This document shows positions 10,735 through 23,000 of a DNA stretch of 36,610 bases, one piece after another. Position 1 is the first letter of the stretch; each line of letters begins with the position of its first letter. The stretch comes from Rhynchonema sp. JSB1_4 (taxonomy: Eukaryota; Nematoda; Chromadorea; Monhysterida; Xyalidae), in contig JASAMV010005022.1 of the NCBI GenBank assembly GCA_030248065.1, positions 1 to 36,610 on the forward strand, read 5' to 3'. The notes beneath the pieces were generated by a model. That model searched no databases, was not told the origin of the DNA, and worked only from the letters and a program-made list of their open reading frames with translations. The translations under genes and the position numbers were made by a program.

Positions 10735-11925
10735 TATATATGGCACGCTAGATAGTAAAAATATAATTGTTGTTAATTATGTGCAAATCTAGGTTGGTCC
10801 AGCTGCATCCTTGGAGGTACGAGCAATAAATGAGTTTTACACAAAATTCATAATTTTAGCAAATTTTCGCTTCCGTCATATTTTTAGCCTACCTACATTT
10901 GTGACGGATTTGTGGCCTTTGCTGTCCGATGAAGCCCCAACGTTGTTGTTGTTTATCGATCAAAATCCAAAATTCTAGTTCTAACGTATCCTGAGAAAAA
11001 TCATGTTAAGTGAAGGCACCGCAGACGCTGGTCCTGTTGTAAGCCCGGTTGTAGTTCCAAGTCCAACGCATGGACCTCAATTAACACGATTTTTCTCAAG
11101 ATACATTAGAGCTATAATTTTGAATTTTGATCGATAAACAACAATAACGTTTGGGCTTCATCGGACAGCAAAAGCCACAATTCCTACCCAACTGTAGATA
11201 GGCTAAAAATATGACGGAAGTGAAAATTTTGCTAAAATTATGAATTTTGTGTAAAATTCATTTATTGCTCGTACCTCCAAGGATGCAGCTGGACCAACCT
11301 AGATTTGCACATAATTAACAACAATTATATTTTTACTATCTAGAGTGCCATATATCACCTCGGTACATTGTTACTAAAATAGGAAAATATGAGATAGAAG
11401 TGTGCTTGGGATCCACAGAAAATGGCAAAAAAGTTGAGGTTCACCACAGTTGAGCGAGCTTTTGTCGAAACTTATCAGCGGTGAAAAATTAGTCATTGAT
11501 CGCCTGAATAGTATGATATACGGGCTTTCTTGCGTAGTTTATATAAAAACTCTGTGTGCTTTCTATGTGACCGGAAATACAACGGAAAATTTTTTTTCGA
11601 AAATTTCCGTGGTTTTGGCAAAATAGCGCGAGCTGTGGTAGTGCCAAAAAAGTGAATATGGTTCTAAATTAGACCCAAGGCGTTTATGAAAAATTTGTGA
11701 ACAAACTGCACACAAAGAATATGCGAAACAGATCGATATTTTAATTTCAAGGTGCTGAGGTAGGGTCAAAATTTTTTGCCTTTCAGCCCTCCTGGCTCCG
11801 ACAGGGAGCTGATATGGGGAAAAATTTTCTTGGCCGTGAGTGTTTTGGACCAAGCCCACTTACGGTGCCAGCCAAGTTTCATTGAGATTGGTTTCGGTCG
11901 CGTATATATGGCGGAGCCCCGTTAA

Positions 11926-12596
11926 AAAAGTTGCACATTCGGTGAAATTTGACTAAATTTGCCTAAAAACCGCACATAAGCGCGAAAAGTGCAACTTTCT
12001 TTGACAAGTCACTACTATGACTTGGTTTACGTCACATATGAAGGGTGTTTACGACACAGCGGTGCGATTCAACAGTCTGTGCTTGATATGGACCGATGAT
12101 TGTTGCTCCGTGGTATCTGACACAATAGTTTGTTGTCGAATAAGCAAGGTTTACTCATAAACCACACACAATTCAGACAATCAGCTGCAGAAACACTTGT
12201 CAGGTCGCTGAATCAGGTTGTATCTGACCGACATCGAGCTCCCCAACGAGGTATGAGATCAAAGTACCGCGTAGGGATACGGTGTCTCGCGTATCACGGA
12301 AAGGGATAATAATATCATTTGGGGCATCTCAGATACCAGATACATGCCCCGAAAGTGATTTTGTGATGAAAATTTTTCGACCCTTGATTAACAAGGACAA
12401 AAAATATCCCCAAAAAGCCATTTTTTGGACGTTTTTGAGCATTTTGTTCTCTTCAAATGATTTAGAAAAACATTTTTTCAAATTTTTTTAAACATCGTCT
12501 TTTTTTAATTTTTTCAAAATCCTTTTTTTAAATTTTTTGCTCATCCCTGACTGTAGGACCATCATGGGCGTAAATTTTTTCACCCCTGCTCGTAAC
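11926..12596. other. Noncoding stretch, poly-A/T at the right end
   Basis: No supported exon or repeat family. 12430-12540 is dominated by T runs and by TTTTTCAAA/TTTTTTAAA repeats. A short hairpin GGGGCAT...ATGCCCC is at 12320-12349. Confidence 0.4.
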
Positions 12597-12860
12597 CTTT
12601 GTAATGTTCACAATTGCATTCCATTTCTCTTCGTTTTCGCCGGTTGCTGGCTCCGCAGTCGGAGCTATGGCTCGACAGGCTTCCGTGGCCACCGTTAGAT
12701 CATCCGTGCCAGTGTCGTTGAGGAACAGACAGTAATCAGAAACGACCTGGTGCACAGCAGCGCCGAATGTTGACTCGTTGCAAGGCGGCGGACGTGGCAA
12801 AGAAGCCACCAGGCAGAAATGGTACAACACGAAGACGAGAATTTGGGTGAAGGACTGCAT
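12597..12860 (-). CDS. First exon of a secreted protein, possible C-type-lectin-like domain start
   Basis: An ATG at 12860 opens a classic signal peptide (MQSFTQILVFVLYHFCLVAS, cleavage plausible near residue 20). The mature part has Cys-rich sequence PPPCNESTF, then YCLFLNDTGTDD, then ATEACRAIAP, then EEKWNAIVNITK. The spacing of YC..., A...C and W..I resembles the first half of a C-type lectin-like domain, but the diagnostic second half is not present, so this is tentative. The exon ends at a plausible donor (AAG|GTTACG) after 88 codons in phase 0. Two N-glycosylation sites are visible (NES, NDT). It may be the start of the same gene as the EGF-like and PAN-like exons 10 kb further along this strand, but phases show that at least one more exon would be needed between. 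Confidence 0.6.
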
Positions 12861-13296
12861 TTTTGCGAGTCTCTGTTATGGTGGTTGATCTCAACTGTAA
12901 TACTGTATATAGCCGACCGGAGAAATGGATTACGGTAAGTTTGATGTTACAGTACCACCAATGCTAAGGTGTAACATTGGCCTGTTCACTTGCGACGAGC
13001 TGTTAACGTGTCAGGTGTAGATAGGCACGCAGCAGCGGTCTAAGTGACCTGCACTGGCTGCAGGGGAAAATCATGGGACAATCGTGATGTTTGCATGCGC
13101 GCGTTTGTTTGTTGGCATGATGATGTTCTCCTGACTTGCTTTGTGCATCCTAGTTACTGTTATGTTTTCATAAATTCGGTTTTCGAAGACTGACCGGAAT
13201 ATTAAAAGTTAATTTTAAGAAAGATCAGGCAAACGAAACTAGAAGACACCTACATTGATGTGCATGTTCATCAGGACTTATAAACCGACGCCTTAA

Positions 13297-14991
<1,695 letters not shown>

Positions 14992-15233
14992 TTAACACCA
15001 GATAAGTCCAAAACTGCTCCAGCAAACAGCAAAGCACTACAAAAATCGGTTGCTTTGGTGACTTTTCCCCGGCGGCCGGTACCTCATACGCTGGAGTCTG
15101 GTATCGTCACACACAGGTCAATGTTACACGCTTTGCATTGGTGGTACTGTATAATACCCTAAAATTGTGTCCGACCGGCGATGGCAGATTTCAAGGGCCC
15201 CCAGTAGTTGAGGAACTCGAGTGCGGGAACGAA

Positions 15234-15536
15234 GGGCTCCACCAGATAGACCCGAAACCCGAAACCCGAAACATAATTTTTTTCTATGTCCATGTTTCGG
15301 GTTTCGGGTTTTGAAAAAAAAACCCGAAACCCGAAACACAAAGCATGATAATCGAAAATGTTTCGGTCTTGCCACTTGTAGCTGACGTGCCCAATTTATA
15401 CGGTCAGTCGAAACATTTTCGATTATCATGCTTCGTGTTTCGGGTTTCGTGTTTTTTTTTCAAAACCCGAAACCCGAAACATGGACATAGAAAAAATTTA
15501 TATTTCGTGTTTCGGGTTTCGGGTCGGGTGGAGCCC
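15234..15536. mobile_element. 303-base palindrome built from CCCGAAA heptamers
   Basis: Ends GGGCTCCACC and complement. The arms of about 125 bases contain alternating blocks of 2-3 CCCGAAA units and TTTCGGG units, separated by conserved spacers (CTATGTCCATG, AAGCATGATAATCGAAAATG). The loop is about 40 bases. Each arm is therefore itself partly palindromic. No target duplication was found. Confidence 0.75.
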
Positions 15537-15698
15537 GAAGGTAGAAACTGAAATTTTTTGTGCGCAAAAAGTTGGCCCATTCGGATGGGAATCAGGCCTG
15601 GCCAAACTAGCTGGACGCGAACGTCCCAAACCCAGCAACCGGACGCAATATCCCAAAAAAACAGGCGGAATAACACATTACTGATGGCAGTTGGTTAA

Positions 15699-17353
15699 AG
15701 GGCTCGGGACACAACCGAAGGAAGGGCAGCAGAGCGCAGTGTTATACATCGTTGGAAAGCACTGTGATAGCATATGTCACGCACAAATGTTAAGCTCCTT
15801 AGAGATTCGCTATCTCTTGGTAGAGCGACTTTTCGTTCCGGAAAAAAGTGAATTTTTTCACAACTTGAAACGACCGGTGCAGAAACCCTAAATGAGTTGA
15901 AAGTCAAGTAACACGTGGATAGGATTACAACAGCTTCTGGATAACTTATCATGAGAACTTCAGTCGCTCAAACCATTGCTTCACTCGGTGAGGGTGCGAA
16001 ATGTTCCAAAATCGGCCACATTTTTCTAAAAGACAAGTTTGTCTCTAAATTTTGAGGCCGCGCTTCCTGTTGCAGAAATGAAAATGCAATAGAAAAATAG
16101 AGCGTTTTCGAAAGTACCAGAAAATAAGGTTTTTAAATTTGGAAGTACTTAGATAGCTGCGTGACAGGCCGAAAAAGACCTAAAAATTGCCACTAAACTG
16201 CATAGTTGCATTCATTGACGGAAATGTGATGTAAATAAGCCACGTATTGCATTGCATTGGAAACGAGAAAGTCAGATAAACGCACAGTCCAACAATCTAG
16301 ACGAGTTTCAAGTCTTCAAACCCCATGGTCCGGCTGCTGCAGCCATGCCATCCTGAATAAGATATTTGGCTGCAAGTTGTTACCGTTAAAGATTATTGCA
16401 CATTTGATGGCATCAAACGATGTAGCTTTAACGTAGCTATCGAACGATATATAACATGCCCATACTATCTCTTACTATGGACAAGAAACGGTCAAAATTC
16501 CGAAATCGCACACGGTGACGTGACGGTTCATTCCAGAATCGTCAAAAAAGCAATTTTTTAACCTCTGCTCCTAAGCGTAAGAATTTATTGGGGCTTGTTG
16601 TATATCATTCGAAAGCTACTCCCGAGATACATTGTTTGGTGCTGTCACATTTACAATAGCTGTTAACCATAAGCATTTATAGCTGAATTTCATATTCAGG
16701 TTAGCATGGCTGCCCCGAGAGATCTGCAGACCTTGGGGTCTTCGGACCTTAATAGATTGTTAAACCAGACGTTTCTCTCATTTTTTCGTTTCGAATCCGA
16801 TACAATCTGTGGCCTTTATGTGTCACAATTCTGGCGATGAATGTAACCACCTAATTTAGCGGCAATTTAATGGATTTTTAGGCCTGTCACGGAGCTAGCC
16901 ATGAGTTAAAAAATTTAAAAACCTTATTTTCTGGTACTTTCGACGATGCTCTATTTCCCCATTGCATTCATATTTCCGCAGCGCTAAGCGTGGCCTCAAA
17001 ATTTAGGGACAAACTTATGTTCTCGAAAAATAAGGCCGATTTTTGGAACGTTTCGCACCCTCACCGTGTAAAGCAATGCTTTGAGCGACTGAAGTTGTGA
17101 TGGTAAGCTATTCAGAGGCTGTTGTAATCCTATCCACGTGTTAGTTGACCTTCAACTCATTTGGGGTTTCTGCACCGGTCGTTCCAATTTGTGCAAAAAT
17201 TCACTTTTTTCTGGAACGAAAAGTCGCCCTACCAAGAGATAGCGAATCTCCAAGGAGCTTAAAATTTGTGCGTGACATAGGCTGTCGGAATGCTTTCCGA
17301 CGGTATGTAACAATATGTCCTGCTACCCTTCCTTCGGTTATGTCCCGAGCCCT
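15699..17353. mobile_element. 1.65-kb fold-back element, family 'GGGCTCGGGACA', copy 1
   Basis: The termini AGGGCTCGGGACACAACCGA and its near complement face TTAA at 15695-15698 and 17354-17357. Arms of about 500 bases pair imperfectly; for example CACCGGTCGTTCCAA at the right complements TTGAAACGACCGGTG at the left. The central 650 bases are not palindromic and show no conserved open frame. A full second copy is at 34605-36256, so both limits are well fixed. Confidence 0.85.
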
Positions 17354-17373
17354 TTAACGATACGCTGAGCATA

Positions 17374-17549
17374 TACTCTGGCAATTCTTTTGGGAGAAAC
17401 TTTTCGATCGCGTTGCCTGATCCGTAAAGCGCATTATGCGTGCACTGGCTACAGAAGTCACGTGACCGCTACAGCCAGTGCACGTATCATGCGCTTTACG
17501 GATCAGGCAACGCGTTTGAAAAGGTTCTCCCAAAAGAATTGTCAGAGTA
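17374..17549. mobile_element. MITE of 176 bases, ends TACTCTG, TA target
   Basis: The arms TACTCTGGCAATTCTTTTGG..GTTGCCTGATCCGTAAAGCG..GTGCACTGGCT pair with the right arm with few mismatches; the loop is about 15 bases. TA flanks at 17372-17373 and 17550-17551. It sits between the fold-back element and the hAT remnant. Confidence 0.8.
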
Positions 17550-17570
17550 TACATGTCGTGCACGCATTTG

Positions 17571-17862
17571 TTTGCGGCGTGCAACGTACATTGCGGTGTC
17601 TGAAGTGCACTGCGGCGTGCCAAGATCAACTCAGATGCGGCGTATCTGGAAATCGGTCATTTAGCGACGTGTGAAGTTGAAATATACTGCGGCGTGCCAA
17701 GTACGTTAATATTGCGGCGTCTGAAGTTCATCTGTTATGTTATGTGCCGAGAGAGCCTATTTGGCGCATTCTATCGTTTTGATGCACGATGCGGTGTATC
17801 AAGTACGGTTAGGGTGCGGCGTGGGAAGTGCATCGGACCTCGATCGCGGCGTGCGAAGTTTG
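17571..17862. repeat. Array of about ten dispersed GCGGCGTGCCAAGT-type motifs
   Basis: Variants of TGCGGCGTGCCAAGTAC recur at about 17571, 17590, 17608, 17636, 17661, 17688, 17713, 17789, 17815 and 17844, all in the same orientation with irregular spacing of 18-76 bases. They lie directly beyond the hAT transposase remnant. hAT transposases bind short subterminal repeats, so the simplest reading is the terminal region of the dead hAT element. The spacers are too irregular and the units too variable for a CRISPR array. Confidence 0.7.
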
Positions 17863-18046
17863 AATTTTCACCACTGGAAAAGAGCTGTTCAGAAAGCACG
17901 CTCGTAGGCGGGGCGCTTACGTATTTGGAAGCTAGACGTGCCAGTCGCGGAAACTTTGTCTCATTTGTTGCCCACCATGACAACATTTCCTCGAAACTGA
18001 GTCCCTTCATTCGATGCAACTTTGTGTAACCGTTCAGTTCTAGCTC
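17771..18046 (-). pseudogene. Remnant of a hAT transposase, C-terminal dimerisation region
   Basis: The minus-strand frame contains FEEMLSWWATNETKFPRLA, then LASKYVSAPPTSVLSEQLFS, then SGEN. This matches the hAT C-terminal dimerisation domain pattern (WW...FP.LA..A...L..P..S...E..FS..G). The N-terminal half with the RNase H-like catalytic residues is missing, and past SGEN the frame drifts into repeats, so this is a dead fragment. Immediately downstream on the same strand are many copies of a GCGGCGTG-type motif, as expected for the subterminal region of such an element. Confidence 0.8.
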
Positions 18047-18052
18047 GACTTG

Positions 18053-18406
18053 ATCGTCTGCTGCCGGCGGGCGGACTCACCCATTGCTTGTACACCTCGC
18101 TTGCAAAGCGTTTATCGTGTGTTGTGCAGTTTGTGGGCGCACACACACAGGCTTTGTGGGTTTGTGCATCACAGCAGAAACGGCAATCACAATAGCGTAT
18201 GTATATGACCAAAAACTTTGCGTCCAAGGGCAGGCACTTCGATAGCTCAGTTGGTAGAGCAATGCCCCGGTTAGGCGGAGGACCTGGGTTCGAGCCCCAG
18301 TCGAAGAGAGCCATTTTTTGTTCAAGGAGGATTTTGGAATGTGCATGCGCTCCCCGTTGTTGTTCGGCATCGTCTGCTGCCGGCGGGCGGACTCACCCAT
18401 TGCTTG
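18053..18406. repeat. Two identical 38-base direct repeats flanking the SINE region
   Basis: ATCGTCTGCTGCCGGCGGGC... occurs at 18053-18090 and again at 18369-18406 without a mismatch. The 278 bases between hold the SINE. The repeat is long for an ordinary SINE target duplication, so it may be a duplication caused by insertion or a separate local event. Confidence 0.8.
18237..18368 (+). repeat. tRNA-derived SINE, copy 1, with intact Pol III promoter boxes
   Basis: The head folds as a tRNA: acceptor arm ACTTCGA/TCGAAGA, D arm GCTC..GAGC and T arm CTGGG-TTCGAGC-CCCAG. The A box (TAGCTCAGTTGG, 18243-18254) and B box (GTTCGAGCC, 18288-18296) are intact. The anticodon arm is imperfect and position 33 is C rather than T, unlike a functional tRNA. 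The tRNA part is followed by a 60-base tail (CATTTTTTGTTC...GATTTTGGAATG...CATGCGCTCCCC) that is repeated at 32.1 kb, which identifies a SINE family rather than a tRNA gene. The copy lies between two 38-base direct repeats. Confidence 0.8.
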
Positions 18407-20021
18407 GACTCCGGGTGCTTGAGTTTCGTGGAGCTCTGAATCTGAGATTAAATGGCCACGCGCTCAAATAAATGAGTGCACTAGATCGGGCTACTGAGAT
18501 CCAGGATTTGAGTCTGTTGTCTGATGGATCACAGTCTGGATTCCGAAGGAATCTGATTAGGAGTCCGAGGCTCATGGATTTGAGACCAGAGCCGCACCAT
18601 CTTGAGTTGGCGTGCCCATAGGCTTGGGGTTGCGCTATGAATCTCAAAGCGCCGGCGGACTGCAACAAATTCTGATACTACAATTTCTTTAAAAAAAATG
18701 GTGCCCCAGAAATTTGCCATCTGTGATCTGAACCCGATTTCGCCCACGTGTGGGCACAATGTATATAGGGCTGGACAGGCCTTTTTTGACTGATGATTAT
18801 GTGTTATTTTTGTGACAGAGCAGCATCCATGTAGGTTAGCTGTATAGCATAACCAGCATCCAGGTTATCGATGTAGTGTAGCCGTTATTGGCACATGAGA
18901 CGAAATAGCCGATTACTTTTGATGTGCACTTGTCAAGTTTGTGAACCATATATCTGTTTCAGAGAACTTTCATGCCTTGTTATTGAGTTCTGCGGGCAGC
19001 ACCCAACAAAGAAGAAGTGTTTCAATTGTGCCTCACTGTGTGGCGCAGAACGTATGTTTTGGGGTTCGCAAATTAACAGAACGAACATAGCCAAAACCTG
19101 CCATGGCGGAAACCTCAAAATATTCGGATGAGCTGAAAGTTTTGTTCAGAGGACTCACACAATGCTCGGCAATGCTGTCACAAAGGTCCATTTGTCATTA
19201 CGTCAGACGCATGTATATGAAAGTTATTGTGAGCGATTTGTTTGACTTCGAGAACAATGGTTTTTTCCGCTTCCTAAATTCAGCAACATGATCAAATTAC
19301 TCAGCTATGTAGCGACTGTAAATTATGTACAGCAGGTTGAGTTGCTGGTGGCTTTTCATTTCGCTATATGCCCTTCTGATGTAGGCGCGTCAAGTATTGA
19401 TTGGAAGAATCAAATGTCAAGAACAAACAACAAAGCTGAAACATAAATATGCGTTAGACGGCACAACTTTCCAACCACTTCCACACAATAAGCCTAAAAT
19501 GTCGAAACATAACCGAATCAAAATATTTACAACAAAATTTGTGTAAATTTTCTTTGAGACTGCCTTACAGTGTTACAGGATAGGCGCGGTCTCATGTCAG
19601 TCTATCGATGTCAACCTTTTTCGTTTTTCCTATTCTGCAGCGTTAAACTCCTAGACTGACAAAAGAGACTGCCATGAAAATATCTGGAGAACAGTGGTTT
19701 TTTTATTGCTTAAATCCAGCAATAAGATATAAATTTCTCCGATGTTGCACTGTTGTGTTCGCTGCCATCCAATGCGCTGCTGCATTGTACAGTACAAATG
19801 TATACAATGGGTGAGCAAAATTTCATAAAGTGGAAAAGCTCCAGGCCTCAAGCATGGCATGATCAACCAAAATAAAGATTGACAAATAAATTAAATTTAA
19901 GAACCAGGTATCACTTGATCAGTTTGGTTTCGCAAAATCGAACAGATCACAAAGCTTGTACCACTTTAAAGATTCAAACATTGTATTGATATGAACAGTT
20001 CATGATTCGACGTAATTAAGA
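18407..20021. other. Intergenic stretch with no supported gene
   Basis: Contains only short scattered open frames (the best is 62 codons at 19103 on the plus strand after ATGGCGG) and, at its right end, the probable 3' untranslated region of the aminopeptidase gene. I see no repeats of the families above. Confidence 0.5.
19702..19707 (-). terminator. Candidate polyadenylation signal AATAAA for the aminopeptidase gene
   Basis: The first AATAAA I find on the minus strand after the stop codon, about 315 bases downstream. No transcript evidence is available, and A/T-rich sequence makes chance hits common. Confidence 0.35.
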
Positions 20022-23000
20022 TCACAATTCACCCCTGTTCCGGTTGACTCTTGTCGCAAACCACAGTCGCATTTCATCGTAATGTTCCCGGATCCATTTC
20101 TCATTTGTTCGTGCGAACTGTAGCGAGTCGGTGAACTTTTTCACTTTTCTCGCCTCCGGATGCCGACAGAGGAAGTCTTCGACCTGGAGGTGTTGATGTA
20201 TACGTTATCCTTAATTGTGCAGCTTAAATGTATTTTCGCTGGTTGCCCGTTTCAGCCTGTCTTCAGCACAGACGGGCGGTGCACCAGGTCATCGTCAGTG
20301 TGATGCGAGTGCACCATATGGCAACATGACCGAATAAACACATGTACGAGTTTGTCTTGTGTGTTCGCGCGAAACATCAGTGTTTGTGAAATCGCAAATT
20401 CGTCTGCCGTCTAACGATCGAACACTTGTGTTTAAAAACCCAGAAAAATGAATGAGGTGACAATAAAGAGGTTGGACTGTTCCCCACTATTCCGCGACTT
20501 TTCAGACCCGGAAGTTCATACCCGACCTTTTCAGGCCCAGTTTTTGAGGCCCCAGCCAATTCAGACCCAGCATTTCTGACCCACTTATAGGCTTAGGCTT
20601 AGGCTCCGCCAGCTGGGCCTGAATCGGCCGGGCCTGAACCTGTGCCCCGGGACAGCACCGTCGCACAATAGTTCCCCACTCCATTTTCCCACCTCCGCAA
20701 TGGTCTGATTGTTCTGAACACGACTCAACGACGTCGATATGAGTGAATTCAACTCACGTCCGCCGTATCTGAATTATGTTTTGGTGGTTAAAATGAGAAC
20801 GAATGGAACACAGCGAACAGAAACGTGCGTTTTTTGCGCGTTTCCACCTGTTTTCACAGACGGGCAGGCCAGGCGTCTTCGGTTAGAAACTGCCATGGCC
20901 ACAGAATCAAGTGTACATGGAGCGCGCCAGCCGAAGTAATCTGCGCATCTCATTTCAAATACAAGCGCACAAATCAGATAAGGCAGATTTAAAGGTGCTG
21001 GTTAACAACCCTTCGACCGCGCTTGATCTTGGGGTAGTATATATAAACAAAGTTTGGACATCGTGTTACTCGACCCTAAGCTGGTGAGCCGATTGGTTGC
21101 TTCCTGATGTTTCACGGCCACGTTGAAGTTTGCCCCTCGTGAAAAAACCCGAAAAAAATTGAAACGCTGCTGTGACACGAATAGGCTGTTTCAAAGTTTG
21201 ACACTAGAGTGACAGCAACCTCCAACAGTGTGCCGAAAACCGCAATGCACAATAGCTGTTGAAACGTCCGCATTGTTGAATAAAAAAATAAAAGGTTTCA
21301 AAAACCTGGCCATTTTTTGTTACGATTTTCTACTCGTATAATTTTAAGCATCTGTGGTGAATGAAATAAGTTGTCAATTACAAATAAAAATCCTCTAATT
21401 ATCAAGTTTTTTGTTTGTGCTCCCCAGTTTTCAAAACCCTACACAGCTCATACAATGTTTACCACAACATGCGCCAGGCAGCCATTCCACAGCGCACACA
21501 TACAACAAAGCTTGCCAGCTGAAACATTGCTGTGTTGTCGCTGTGCCGGCTGTGTGTTGTCGTTGTGTGTGCGCTGTGGAATGGCTGCCTTGCGCATGTT
21601 GTGGTAAACATTGTGTGAGCTGTGTAGGGTTTTGAAAACTGGGGAGCACAAACAAAAAACTTGATAATTAGAGGATTTTTATTTGTAATTGACAACTTAT
21701 TTCATTCACCACAGATGCTTAAAATTATACGAGTAGAAAATCCTAACAAAAAATGGCCAGGTTTTTGAAGCCTTTTATTTTTTTATTCAACAATGCGGAC
21801 GTTTCAACAGCTATTGTGCATTGCGGTTTTCGGCACCCTGTTGGAGGTTTCTCTCACTCTAGTGTCAAACTTTGAAACAGCCTATTCGTGTCACAGCAGC
21901 GTTTCAATTTTTTTCGGTTTTTTTCACGAGGGGCAAACTTCAACGTGGCCGTGAAACATCAGGAAGCAACCAATCGGCTCACCAGATTAGGGTCGAGTAA
22001 CACGATGTCCAAACTTTGTTTATATATACTACCCCCAAGATCAAGCGCGGTCGAAGGGTTGTTAACCAGCAGCTTTAAAGTCGCGCGCTAAAGCTGTCCG
22101 GAGCATAAGCCAGCGTTGGGCAAAAAAAGACGACGGCGTTTTTTCTTAAAAAAACGACGTTTTTTAAAAGAAAACGCCTGGGTCGTTTTTCGTTTTTTTA
22201 AATCCTGAATTTCCTTGATTTTCCCTAATTTTTCAGGGAAAGTACCCTGATTATCAAGGAAAATCAATTTTTTTGTCCCATTTTTTTCAAAAAATTTTCG
22301 ACCAATTTTTACTTTGTCGAGATACGTCGATATACGTTTTTTTTAAAAAACGATTTTTTGAAAAAAAAAAGTTTTTTTGCCCAACCCTGGCATAGGCTCT
22401 CTCTAGTTTGGTATCCTTATGACCGATATGTCAAGCTAGGTGATTCGACGTACAATCATCCGTCGTCTTTGGTAACGTGGTGAGTTATTACTGCACACTT
22501 ATAGCTTCATCATTACGCTCCAATTAAAGTAAATGATCAAAACCATCACCGACTGCTTCTGCAAGTGCTGCCAATTGTCGGTCACAAAATTCCAAACGAG
22601 GTGCGAGCCAATGGGAGCTTTGTTGACATGATGAAAGATGGATCTGATGTCCTGGCGACGAATACCATCACCATAGATGGTCTCATTGAGCAACCTGGAA
22701 GCAGGAAATTATTTTTCCTGAGTATGTAAGGTAAATTTTGTGAAAAAATCTTTTCTGGTACTAAAGTGGAGATCGGTTTGGCAAAGATCGTTCATTTCAG
22801 AATCATGACTTCGTGTATCAAAAATACAGTTCACAGTTACATCATAGTTATGTACTACAATATCTTCTGATGGCACAAAGTCTTTCCAGCAACGTTGTTC
22901 TTAGTCACCTGCCAGAGCTTCCGTCCAGAGCCTCTCACGAATAGTGCCCCGGGGCTCGATTCGGCCGATTTTCCTAAACAGACGCTCAGGGGGAGCTAGT

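Larger units (their letters stand above)
9491..11921. mobile_element. Giant palindromic (fold-back) element, 1.75 kb plus two later insertions
   Basis: The left arm (9491-11008) and right arm (11080-11921) are near-perfect inverted copies joined by a loop of about 70 bases. The ends read AGGGTCTCCGCCATATATA and its complement, each beside TTAA (9487-9490, 11922-11925). The same translated stretch (ISICFAYSLCAVCSQIFHKR) appears on opposite strands in the two arms, which is a result of symmetry and not evidence for a gene. The left arm is interrupted by two MITEs that the right arm lacks. Confidence 0.85.

Noticed and set aside
10043..11859. Conserved protein ISICFAYSLCAVCSQIF... seen twice
   Set aside because: The two copies are on opposite strands of one palindrome, so identity follows from symmetry; there is no start, domain or codon-level conservation.
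15690..17360. Open frames of 60-90 codons in the fold-back elements at 15.7 and 34.6 kb
   Set aside because: They are mirrored between arms, not conserved as proteins between the two copies, and lack any transposase motif.
17571..17862. CRISPR-like array
   Set aside because: Units vary, spacing is irregular, the genome is animal, and the array borders a hAT transposase remnant.
18237..18307. Functional tRNA gene
   Set aside because: The anticodon stem is mismatched, position 33 is not T, and the sequence continues into a tail repeated at 32.1 kb, so a SINE is the better explanation.
19103..19291. A 62-codon plus-strand open frame beginning ATGGCGGAAACC
   Set aside because: Good start context but no homology I recognise, no splice partners and ordinary length for chance.
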